Below, piece by piece: positions 1 to 8,821 of a stretch of 64,000 bases of DNA. The notes under the pieces are model-generated. The model did no database searches and was not told where the DNA came from. It was given only the letters and a program-made list of their open reading frames with translations. Position 1 is the first letter of the stretch. Each line of letters starts with the position of its first letter. The DNA is from Aphelocoma coerulescens (lineage: Eukaryota; Chordata; Aves; Passeriformes; Corvidae). Made by a program: the position numbers and the translations under genes. The stretch is taken from positions 52,036,078 to 52,100,077 of the forward strand of contig NC_091014.1 of assembly GCF_041296385.1 (NCBI RefSeq), given 5' to 3'.

Positions 1-595
1 TGCTCTGGGGCTATGTCCCCAGAGCTTCTTGCCCCAGGTGCCACAGGAGAGCTTGCAGGAGCTCAGTCAGGCCAGGGGCTCCAGAAGCAGCTGAAGGAGA
101 TGGAGACTGCTGTAGTTTCATGTGTTTGCTCAGGCAAGAGCTTTTGGGGGCAGGCTGGGTTGCTGAATGGAGTAGAGCGAGGTCAGAAGGATAGCAAGTA
201 GGTGTGGTGCTGTGGAGGGTCACATATTTGCCAGGATGGCCCCTGGCTGTAGCACCAAGGAATGGAAAGTTGAGAGATGGGATTGTGAAGCCAGGAGCAT
301 GGGGAAGATGGGGCAGGACTAGCATTTCCTCAGTCAGCCTTGCACCTGAAAGTAGAGTGTCAGGCTGGCAGGATGTTCCAGTTGCGCTCTGCCTTCTCCA
401 GGAGCCTGCCCAACCCAGGGCAGTGGTGGAGAACTGGGAAATACCTTCTCACATGTGGGGCTCTGCTGTTACGCCAGCTGGCCAAAGGTCTGGATGACTG
501 GTCTAAAGGAAAGGGTAGTGGAGGACTGCTTGCTAGCCTTTGTTCCTTCCACTGAGGGAGACAGGAAGGGTTGGTTTGGCTTGTGCCTCACTCAC
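1..595. other. SERHL intron sequence at the left edge
   Basis: No exon was recognised here. The expected final SERHL segment (VPGNH...H type motif) is not encoded in any frame of either strand, so these bases are read as intron between exon 10 and an exon outside the window. Confidence 0.6.
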
Positions 596-672
596 ACAAT
601 GATGAGAACACGGTCCTGGATCTTCTGCAGGAGCTTCACACACTGCTCCACCGTGAAGAACTCTCGACTCTG
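596..672 (-). CDS. SERHL2: SERHL coding exon 10
   Basis: 77 nt. The acceptor is TTTGCACCTGCAG and the donor TTGT|GTGAGT. It encodes [20 protein letters not shown] and then RVLIIV, matching the ISREL...KLQAHVLLIK region of human SERHL2. It ends with two bases of a split codon, so at least one further exon follows beyond the window. Confidence 0.9.
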
Positions 673-3600
673 CTGCAGGTGCAAAGACAGAGAAAGTGTC
701 AAAGGTCAGGGACAGCAGCTGGGGGCAGAGGGTGTCCCAAGCCCTCCTACACAATTGGCTCTGAAGGCTGAAGTAGCTGTGGCCCTGAAGCTTCCATGCT
801 GGGACATGACAAGCATCCAGGCTGCACAAAGGAGTAGCTGGCTCTGCAAAGGCTCCTTTTGTCCAGCTGTGTTTCAGGGCTGCCAACAACACTGCCTGCT
901 GGGCTGCAGCACATATGGGAATGATCTCATGGAGAAAAGCTTTAAAAATCTTATTACTAAAAAGGAGAGAGAGTACATTACCCTGGCTTCCATATCCTGG
1001 TAGTAGCACAGGTAGAGGAGGCCCTATTTGCTCAGAAGTGGCACAAAGCTATCAAAATACCAAATGTAAGGACTTTGCTCCACTCCCCTTCTTATTCAGG
1101 TCACCTGACAAAGAAGCTGACAGAAAGCATCCATCCCTCTGCTGCCTGACGAGTTAGAACAGCACGAAAATGTGGCCAGGAGGCCCTGGGGCGGAGGAAC
1201 TTCTAAAACAATAAGCGGTAACATTTTCCAGTGACTCTGTAAGCTGAATCAATGATCAAGTGCAGGCCTTTAAAAGCAGCATTTAAAGGAGATGTGGGAA
1301 TTAGGGAAGTGGAAAGTAAGTGGCTGGGTGGAGGCAGGGCCTGGCTCAGGGAGCAGGCATCCTCTGAGTGTCCTGTAAGGTCAGGGCTCCAAAGTAGCAG
1401 GGGGCTACATCAGAAGAGCAGTGCTTACCGTACGGGCTCTCATGTCTCTGTTATACACCAGCCCTGCCAAAAAAAAACAGGTTTTCATGTTTCGTAGGAG
1501 CAGGAGTTGTTCTGTTTTAACTCACTTTTGGGGTCTGCCTAAGACCTTTTGAGATAGGAGGAATAGGATTAATTCAGATTTCTCCTTTTTTTAATTTATT
1601 TTCTTTAGCTGTTCTAGGACTTGAGCAACAAATTCAGTTGCTGGAATGGAGCACTCTGCCTCCAGACTTAATTGATCCCATTCAGGCTGTGTAAATTTGT
1701 AGCTAGGGCACCCTGTACCCTGCAGAAGACAATGGCTGTTGGCACCAGTCCCTTCCCACACCCAGCAGTGGCCCAGCACCACACAGCCCCTTACCAGCGG
1801 GTGTCTCAGTTGCTCCTCGCTGCAGCAGGATTGCCCCACCTTCTGCTGTCAGATGGCTGTTTGCTTCTAAGAGCCTGAGGGAGACATGGCAGAGAGATTG
1901 TACTGCTGGAAGAAGGGAGGAAGGGAAGCAAAAATGGCATGACTAGGTGACAGTGAGCTCTCAGGCTGCTTCAGAAAGGAGCAGGAAGAAGCAGCAGCTT
2001 CTAGCAGCAGAAGCAAAAGGTCTTGCTGGGATTCCAGAGGACTTGAAAGGTGAAATGCAGGGACAGTTTTCCTTTCTCATTTGTGCAGCTGTAACTCTGT
2101 CAAGGTGAGGGCAGACAGTAAATGAAGAGGACGGATTAGAACCCACCTCTGCAGTGCTGCTTCGGGGCTCCGTGCCTTGGGGGTTTGCTGCTTTGCCTCC
2201 AGACTCAGTAATCTGTCAATCACCCTCCTTTTAGATTTCAGCCACGCCTCAGTGTCCTGAAACACAGAGAGGCAGGGAAGAGGAGTAACCCCTCTCTTCT
2301 GGATGATTTTACCCCTTATCAAAGTGTGGAAGAGGGAATTTCACCCTTCAACATCCCTCAGAACTGGTACCAGTTATGGGTACCTTATTAAAAATGCCCA
2401 TTTCTGGGAGAAAGGGAACATCAATAATGCTGTAGTGAACTTACTAACTTTTTATCCTTGCAATTTTTTCTAACCCTTCCTACCTCATTTCTGAGTTGAG
2501 GACAACTCTCCAAAGTTTGGTATCTTTTGTCTCTCTGGGCTAGGGCTTCTGTACCGCTTCTGCCAATGAAAGCTCCAGCATCTGGTAGCAATGATGGCAA
2601 GTTGGGAATGTAGCTTTATGAACCGCCAGGAACAGACAAAGAAATCCACCAATCTTGTACCCAGGTCACCCAACAAGCTGTGGTAAAAAGATAACCTCAG
2701 CTGGCAGTTGCCTGGACAGAGGTTCCAGTTTCCTTTGTACAAGGGCTTGGCACAAACAAATTTCAGTGCTAAGGGACTGCAGGATGTGGAGCTCTACCAA
2801 GTGTGCCCCAAGGGCCAGCCTAAGGATGGACTTCAGTCTGTGCAACAAGGAGCAGATCAGTGCCTGCCAAAAGGAAGAGCCCTGGGACTTGTGTGACCTG
2901 CCAGGACGTGGTCACATCAGTGCTTTCTCTGAAAAAATGAGGAAAATTTAAAAAAAAAAAAAAAATCTGTTTTTCTATTTTTAAAAAGTGAAGGGAAGGA
3001 CACATGAGATCTAACCTCTGGAGCCAGAAGAAAGCCAAGACTTTCCAGCAGGATCAGCCTGTCCACCATCTCAGGATAAAGGAAACAAAACTGAGGAGAG
3101 ATGAAACAATAAGAGAATGAAAAGCTGAGCACTGAGTGATATCTTTATCCTGCTACATGGGAAAGGGGTCAGGGAAGGGCCTCTCCTCCCCTGAGCTCCA
3201 GGTCTGTCCCTTCATTCCTCTCCCATTTGTTGTTGCAGCTGCAGAAATCACAACCCCATGAAGAAATGATGCTTTACTCACCATTCCTGCCACAGCCCCA
3301 CCTGCAAAGGAGAAAAGGGTGCTCAGTTATGCACAGAACAGCCCCTGGTAACAGAAATTCCCGTTCCCCACAGCAGGAGCTGCCTCAGAAATAAAAATGT
3401 GCATTGTACCATGGGACAAAGCCCCAGTGCAGAGGAGAGCTCTCCCAGCCCGCAGGATGCGGGCAGAGACCAGTGCTGTTGACCTGCTGTATTCCCCATC
3501 GTGTGCCATTCCCAGCACCCTCAGGCAGCAAAGGCCAAGGAGGAGTTACTGTTTAAAATGCCTTGGTGTGCAGGTCCTGTTAGCTGTGACCAGAGCAGCC

Positions 3601-5469
3601 CTGGGAAGCAAACTCCAAATTGTGGCAAAATTAAATCATACTCCAAGCTTGAAGGGATGAATCTTGGAGTCCAGTTCCCCTCAGCAGGCTTTATAGCCCA
3701 CCAAATGGGCTGTCTGTTCCCAGGCCTTGTGGGGATCAGGCATGAAGGCCTGCTGTGAATTCTCCTGTGTAGACCACCCCTCTTTGCCAACTGCTGTTCC
3801 CTCCTGTGAGTGGGGGAAATGCTCACAGCAAGAGTTATCACTGTCTGTACTACACGGTCTTGAAAGCAGAGGCATTTCAAAAAAGGGCACAGATTTTTGA
3901 ATCACTCAAGCAGGAACCTGGTACTTGACATAATATAATAAATATTCCAACCCAGCTCCTAGCAGCATGTCTTGGAAGTAAATTATCTACTGATTTCTAT
4001 TAATCTCACATCTTACAAGAACTAGAGCCACTTACCCATACTGTGACCCATCAGGGTGAACCGTCTCCACTGCAAGGCTAAATGGCAACAGACAAAAACA
4101 GCGCTGCATTAGAAGCCAGAGCAGCAGCATCTTGCTGCTTCTCCTCTGACATGGGCCCTTTCTCCCAGGAGGGCTTTTGCACTGCCTAATTTGTTTCTTA
4201 ATCCAGAAACTAAGCAGCTAAGTAGGCCAGTTTTAAAGAAAAAGAGCATTCACCACCTCATTTCAACGGTAGTTAAGTCATACAGCTCTCAAGCTCTCTC
4301 TGTATGTCAAACAAACTCCAACAAATTCCCATTCACTGCCAGACATGAGACTGGCAAGAAGCAGAGGAGCCTAACTGGGCAGCATCTGGTGGAAGAGAGA
4401 AACCTTGACAGAGCATCCTGCTGCAGGGCATTCTGCAAGACATGTGAGGACACAGAGCCAGGTCTGCTGCATTGAGGGATTCCAAGTGAAAGCTTTCTGC
4501 ACCATTTAGCACATCAGGCTCTTCAGTCCATTTTTAGGGCACTCTGGGAGGCTTACAGGAAAACACCGCTCTATCTGTGCTGCCCATCTGAAATATACCT
4601 CCGTGAAAGATGGGGTTACCCTCTGGAACATCTGAGAGCTTCTAGAGGCTCTTGTGTACTGAATGAGGGATGTAAAACCACAAGTTTCACAAGTATACAG
4701 ATAGTTACATCAGGAGTTATTAGGAATACAGGACACTTTGACTTTCAGATTTCTTTGTATGATACTAAAGCAAGTAGCAGACTGCCATCAGGGAGAACCA
4801 GAAGTTTCCAACTTACACCTAACACTGGTTAGGGGTCACTGACTGCTTACAAAAAGCCAGTCTGGCAAAACGATTTAGTTGCATCCACCACTTCACTGCT
4901 ACTGCTTTTTTTTAGTATAGAAACACCCGGGGCTTACCATCTCTTCCTTTCCCAAAACAATGAGAAAGAGGGATGGATGCTTATTCGGTCACAAAGCACT
5001 GGCTAGCATCAAACTGAGAAGCAGGGGGAACTGATTCCTCTCCTGGCAGTAAATGCTGCCTGCTTGTTGTAAAGAGCAGGACTAATACAGCACCCCCTGC
5101 ACAAGCACCCACTCAAGGGTTCCTTCAACTACCCACCTGCTGCCACCCGCCGCACGTCGGTCACGTAATCCAGGAAATGGTAGGGGCAGCCTGCAGGTCG
5201 GTGGGACGACAAACCATGGCCAGAAAAATCCATTGCCACGTAGTAACAACCTGAAAGGGAAAGAGTATCAGATGTGCAGCCCTGCCACACAACACAAGCC
5301 ATCCTGATGAGCCAGACCTACCTCTGGGGAGCAGTGGAATGAGCTTGTCAAAGGTGTTGGCATTGTCCAACCAGCCATGCAAACACAGCACAGGGTGTCC
5401 CTCCGAGGGTCCCCAGGCCTTGGCTGCCACATGTCCCCAGGGCACAGGGAATTTCAATTCTGAGAACAT
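596..5469 (-). CDS. SERHL2: Serine hydrolase-like protein (SERHL/SERHL2), spliced gene, 3' end off window
   Basis: Alpha/beta-hydrolase-fold protein of the SERHL family, a predicted serine hydrolase reported to be peroxisome-associated in mammals, with no settled substrate. Nine exons on the minus strand (5322-5459, 5137-5250, 4036-4077, 3282-3301, 3016-3090, 2147-2256, 1795-1874, 1429-1463, 596-672) have consensus splice sites and join in one frame. In order the product shows [13 protein letters not shown], the oxyanion-type [20 protein letters not shown], the nucleophile elbow [16 protein letters not shown], the cap segment around [28 protein letters not shown] and RVLIIV. Each has a clear counterpart in human SERHL2. 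The C-terminal part, with the expected catalytic His, is left of position 596 and was not found in 1-595. The initiator is uncertain: an in-frame ATG at 5469-5467 gives MFSELKF, but a good acceptor at 5460-5461 suggests that exon 2 starts at 5459 and that a short exon 1 lies upstream. Confidence 0.95.
1429..1463 (-). CDS. SERHL2: SERHL coding exon 9 (35 nt)
   Basis: 35 nt. The acceptor is a T-rich tract ending GGCAG and the donor ACG|GTAAGC. It encodes [12 protein letters not shown], the counterpart of GLVLNRDQR in human. Confidence 0.9.
1795..1874 (-). CDS. SERHL2: SERHL coding exon 8
   Basis: 80 nt. The acceptor is ATGTCTCCCTCAG and the donor GCTG|GTAAGG. It encodes [20 protein letters not shown] and then ATETPA, matching NSHLSEECGELLLQRGTT in human SERHL2. 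Confidence 0.93.
2147..2256 (-). CDS. SERHL2: SERHL coding exon 7 (cap helices)
   Basis: 110 nt. The acceptor is GTGTTTCAG and the donor AGAG|GTGGGT. It encodes [20 protein letters not shown] and the following charged helix to AALQR. It aligns to the human segment around YKRRAIEHVLQVEA. Confidence 0.93.
2950..2965 (+). repeat. Poly(A) run, 16 nt, in a SERHL intron
   Basis: Sixteen A residues lie about 50 bp from the exon 6 donor. On the transcribed strand this is a T run just inside the intron. Confidence 0.9.
3016..3090 (-). CDS. SERHL2: SERHL coding exon 6
   Basis: 75 nt, phase 0 at both ends. The acceptor is CATCTCTCCTCAG and the donor GAG|GTTAGA. It encodes [20 protein letters not shown] and then LLAPE. 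Human SERHL2 has Asp in the LLD position where this protein has Glu (LLES). Confidence 0.93.
3282..3301 (-). CDS. SERHL2: SERHL coding exon 5 (20-nt microexon)
   Basis: 20 nt. The acceptor is TCTCCTTTGCAG and the donor ATG|GTGAGT. It completes the glycine after the elbow and encodes GGAVAGM, which matches the GGVVGGM-type helix start in mammalian SERHL. Without it the flanking exons would not join in frame. Confidence 0.88.
4036..4077 (-). CDS. SERHL2: SERHL coding exon 4 (nucleophile elbow GHSMG)
   Basis: 42 nt. The acceptor is GTTGCCATTTAG and the donor ATGG|GTAAGT. It encodes [14 protein letters not shown]. The serine of GHSMG is the expected catalytic nucleophile (G-x-S-x-G). A decayed copy of this exon lies exactly 3400 bp away at 7436-7477. 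Confidence 0.93.
5137..5250 (-). CDS. SERHL2: SERHL coding exon 3
   Basis: 114 nt. The acceptor is CCCTTTCAG and the donor CAG|GTGGGT. It encodes [16 protein letters not shown] and then [15 protein letters not shown], the beta4/helix A region before the nucleophile elbow. The preceding intron is only 71 bp. Confidence 0.93.
5322..5459 (-). CDS. SERHL2: SERHL coding exon 2 (oxyanion/HG motif)
   Basis: 138 nt. The acceptor reads CATGTTCTCAG and the donor GAG|GTAGGT. It encodes the N-terminal strand and the LHGWLDN segment that forms the oxyanion hole in this fold, ending LIPLLPR. It begins with two bases of a split codon, so an upstream exon must supply one base, unless transcripts start locally and use the ATG at 5469. 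Confidence 0.92.
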
Positions 5470-6640
5470 GCCCAAAATAGGGTGATGTCCTTGGAGAGTC
5501 ACGTGCTTGGAGTAGGTCCCAGGGGTCTTGTTAATGGTCTAAAGCTCTGAAAAGAGTAATACAGGTCTTTAGTAACTCACCAGCCTCCTGTGGTCTTAAT
5601 TAGCAGCTTGCTGATTTATAGCTCCCCATTCAACATCCCAAGCTGCCGTTCCTGACTGCCTGTTTGGGGGAATCCTCCTCCCAGCACGTACTAGCTATGC
5701 TCCTAGGAAGAAATAAGCTTTCCCTACGCAGGAGGAGAAAGCCTTATTTCTGTCTCTGCAGCAGCTGCAACACAACCAGAAGGCGCAGGAGATCTGGCAA
5801 GAGGGAACCATGCAGAATTCCCCCAGCTAGCTGCAGTCAGCCAGGCACCTGTCCTGGACCAAAAAGACAGTTTGGGGAATAAGGATGTTGCCTCCAGCAT
5901 TAGACTGTTACCACCTTGTTCTCCTTTACCTTGGTGCTTCTCTTTCGCACCACCGGTTGGCACATTCACGAGAGCAGTTGGCTCCATGCTGCGCAGCAGG
6001 TCACTGCTGCCACCTGCCTGCGCACCCCTCAGGGCCAGGGAGCTTCCATGGGATATGGGTCCACAACCTGCCAGGCACTTGCTCGACCTCAAACCATCTC
6101 ATCTACCTGACAGTCACTGACCCTTGCTCAAGTCCCAGTTCCTGAGTGAACCCAGTCTCTGGGGACCCTCCAATGGTGGTTTAAACATCTCCCTTTTACC
6201 CCCGAGCCATGGGCAACCTGACTACCCCTATCCCCATGTCTCTCATGTCGTATCCCCTTCCAGGTGACTCATCTTGCGTACCTGCTCCCTTAAGTAGCCC
6301 TCTGAGACCGCACAGCAATTAAATCACGCTACAACAAGTCCTTCATGAGCCCATACCTCTCTAAGGTGTGAGGAAAGAGGGGGTAGGCTGCTGTCAGGGC
6401 CCTGATGGTCCCAATCAACCAAGCCTGGGGCTCCCCATAAGTGTGTTTAAGCTCGGCCCAGGACTAGCCGCAGCAGTCCCGCAGGAGTGCCGGCCTCCAT
6501 CAGCGACGCCCTCGCCCCAGGAACCGTGGCCCTGCCTGCTGATCACGGGGCTGTGTCTGACCCGAGCTGCCCTCGCCGGGCCAGATCCCGGCAACCAACC
6601 GTGGGCTGACTTTCCGGTGTGACCATGACCTGCCCTTTCC
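5470..6640. other. Region upstream of SERHL exon 2, possible 5' UTR or intron 1
   Basis: No coding exon was recognised. A good minus-strand donor (GGCTG|GTGAGT, exon end at 5581) could close a non-coding first exon. The frame needed to enter exon 2 meets a stop just upstream of it with no ATG in between, so it does not supply the missing start codon. Confidence 0.4.
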
Positions 6641-7130
6641 TGACGGCCTGGGCTCCTGGCAGAGCCTGATGGCTCTACCCGGGCAGTCCTGCCTGGGCCC
6701 AGCGGGGCTCCAGCTCTGGGGTTCCCCCGGCCCCGGGGTGAGGCCTCCCTGGGCGGGCAGGAGGCGCTGCTACATTCGGGCCTTCGCCTCTGGGCGCCCT
6801 GGAGCGCCTGGTCCCGGTCCCGGTCCCGGTCTCGGCCCCGGGGAAGGGCTGCCTGGGGACAGACCCCCGCCCGGCGCCGAGAGCAGCCCCCGGAGCGCCA
6901 CGGCCGACCCGGCCCCCGCTCCCCGCACCGCCCTCCCGCGGCGCCCCGGCCCCTTCCTACCGCTCCGTGCGGCCGGGCCGGCTGAGCAGAGGCGGCGGCA
7001 GGGCCGGGCCGGGCAGGGCGGGCCGGGCCGGCTGCACCGCCCCGCTGCCCGCCTCCCGGGGCGAGCCGGCCTCCGCCCCCGCCTCTGTCTGGATCGGGCT
7101 CAGTAAGAGGAACCTGGACGTAACGATGGC
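6640..7130. promoter_or_regulatory. CpG island, candidate SERHL promoter (possibly bidirectional)
   Basis: A very GC- and CpG-rich block contrasts with the AT-richer flanks. It contains short GGTCCC repeats near 6810-6830 and many GGCCGG/CCGGGC words. It lies about 1.2-1.7 kb upstream of the first recognised SERHL exon and before the decayed SERHL copy, where a SERHL promoter would be expected. In human, SERHL2 and RRP7A are divergent neighbours, so a two-way promoter is plausible. No TATA box was located. Plus-strand (A|GTAAGA at 7101) and minus-strand (GCG|GTAGGA near 6961) donor-like sites exist, but no first exon could be fixed. Confidence 0.6.
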
Positions 7131-7242
7131 TGTGGGGTCTGAAGCTGCGAAAAACCTCCTGGGCATGATAGGAATCTCTGACGAGTTGAAATCAAGGAGG
7201 TATGGCTGCGTCCTTGACTACCTCCAGAAGACATATTACTGA
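7126..7242 (+). other. Short ORF at the edge of the CpG island, unrecognised
   Basis: An ATG just 3' of the island opens a 38-codon frame (MAVGSEAAKNLLGMIGISDE onwards) with a donor-like AG|GTATGG in the middle. It occupies the place where a plus-strand divergent gene such as RRP7A would start, but the sequence is not that of RRP7A and I cannot assign it. It may be a relic first exon or chance. Confidence 0.2.
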
Positions 7243-7435
7243 TGACGGAAACTGCCTGTACTGTGGTGACACAGTGTGAGATGTTTTAACTGTGACCCAG
7301 GAACTTCATATTGACATCAAACAGGCCCAATGTTCGACGCCAACACTGCACTTCTGTCACTCTCTGATAGAGAGACTCTTCTGAACTCCTAACTCTTGCT
7401 GGAATTGTGTTGCTTCAGGGACAAGAGTCACCCTC

Positions 7436-7477
7436 CCGTACTGTGACCCATCGCAGTGAACTAACTCTACTACAGGG
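7436..7477 (-). pseudogene. SERHL pseudoexon 4
   Basis: 42 bp at an exact +3400 offset from the functional exon. In the original frame it reads L-stop-stop-S-stop and then MGHSTG. The flanking acceptor side keeps GCAGCTTGGC-type similarity to the functional intron. The donor-side GT is changed (GGGAGG in place of GTAAGT). Confidence 0.88.
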
Positions 7478-8595
7478 CCAAGCTGCCACAGATACACAGC
7501 AGACAGCACTGCCTTAGCCGCTCCACTCCTCTTCTGCGAAAACAGACCCCTCTCAGATGGAGAGGTTTCTATACAGCTTGCCTCATTTGTTGCACAGAAA
7601 GGTGGTGTCTGCATAGACCAAATTTCAAGAAAGTCAATACCTACGTATGGCTGCTTGCTGGTGCCTCTCATTCCCTCCAGCAGTCAGTCTGCTAGGCCTA
7701 ATGCAGACCACAATTCCTCTTCAGTCAAGGACTCTGCGGTCAAAGGAAGCGAAGTCAAATCACACTGTGAGCAGTGGGACCCCCTGCTGGAACAGCTGGA
7801 GAAAGCGGGATGAATGTATGTTCTTAGGGAATCATTTTTATATTGGTAACTGAAAGCCCTGTGTTCAGTGCAGCACATCGGTCTCCTAAATTACACAATA
7901 TATTTTCAGAACAGCCTAAAAAGCTTGAAAGAAACCAGTGTAGAAGCTTAAAGCCCTATTTCTCCTGCCTAGCTCTAGCTCATCCTGGCAAAACAGGCCC
8001 TGCACCATGGCAGTTGAAATGTAACCTTGGGGACCCATCATTGAAAAGAAACAAAAGCGCTGTGTAGCTCACAGCCTCCTCTCCTTGTGAACCATTAGAA
8101 AGGAAATCAGAACGTGAATTTTTACAGGTTTGCAAAGTGTCCAGTGCCTTGGTTTTTCTTAGGCCTCCATGCTGGAGGAGCAGGAAAGCAGACTACAAGT
8201 GCTGGGGATCCTTGCAGAGGGCGAGAGGCCACAGTAACTTCTACAGCTTCTCTCCTACAACTGTCAGAGGTGGGTGGCTGATTACAAAAGGTGAAAAGCA
8301 AGAGACAGCTTGGCAGAACAGATGTGTAAAATGCATGCAATAATCAATTGCTGCAGAGGGCAGGGCCCTCCTCTAAATTCCTGGAATTCCTCCTAAAGAA
8401 GCCACCAGGCGGCAGTGTAATTGTTAGGCAGTGGCTGCTGCTAGGCTTGTGGTTCTTCAGTCTATGGCATGACTTTTGAGGAAGAGGACCCTGTGCCATG
8501 AGGAGTTATGTGGGCTGTTGGCACACATTCCAGTGGTTGGTGGGACAACAGGCCATGGCCAGGAAAATCCATTGCCACTCATGAGCCAGATCCAC

Positions 8596-8721
8596 TTCTG
8601 GGGAGCAGTGAGATGAGCCCACTGAAGGTGGTGACATTGTCCAGCCAGCCACACAAGCACAGCACAGATTATCCTCAGGCCTTGGCTTCCACCTGTGTTT
8701 GGGGCATAGGGAACTTCACCT
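8596..8721 (-). pseudogene. SERHL pseudoexon 2
   Basis: 126 bp against 138 in the functional exon, with a 12-bp net loss in the GPSEGHP region. A premature TGA replaces the Trp codon of KAWG. The splice donor context is lost (CCCAGAAG|TGGATC in place of CCCAGAG|GTAGGT). Confidence 0.88.
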
Positions 8722-8821
8722 CCAGGAACTTGTACCCACAAGCAACATCCTCTGAATGCTACATGCTGGAGCTGGTCCCACAGAGCTTGTTAACAGCCAA
8801 AAACTCTGGACAGAGCTTGTA

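Larger units (their letters stand above)
7436..8721 (-). pseudogene. Unprocessed SERHL partial tandem duplicate (copies of exons 4, 3 and 2)
   Basis: The exon 4 copy at 7436-7477 aligns base for base with 4036-4077, including intron flanks, but has three in-frame stops. It still reads MGHSTG. The exon 3 copy (to 8578) keeps the CCATGGCC and ATTGCCAC stretches, then loses about 75 bp spanning the exon 3 5' end and most of the 71-bp intron. The exon 2 copy at 8596-8721 is 12 bp shorter than the original, has TGG changed to TGA after AAGGCC, and LHGW has become LCGW. Similarity continues past exon 2 to about 8820. Retained intron-flank sequence and the same exon order and spacing show a tandem genomic duplication and not a retrocopy. 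Confidence 0.9.

Noticed and set aside
5161..5502. A continuous 113-codon SERHL frame starting at 5502
   Set aside because: The start codon there is GTG, not ATG, and the frame reads through the donor at 5321 into the intron. The real exons are 5322-5459 and 5137-5250.
7126..7242. The plus-strand ORF as RRP7A exon 1
   Set aside because: The position fits synteny, but the peptide does not resemble the basic N-terminus of RRP7A and no downstream RRM exon was found.
7436..8721. The second SERHL copy as a processed retropseudogene
   Set aside because: It keeps intron-flank sequence and genomic exon spacing (3400-bp offset), and its apparent intron loss is an internal deletion leaving intron bases.
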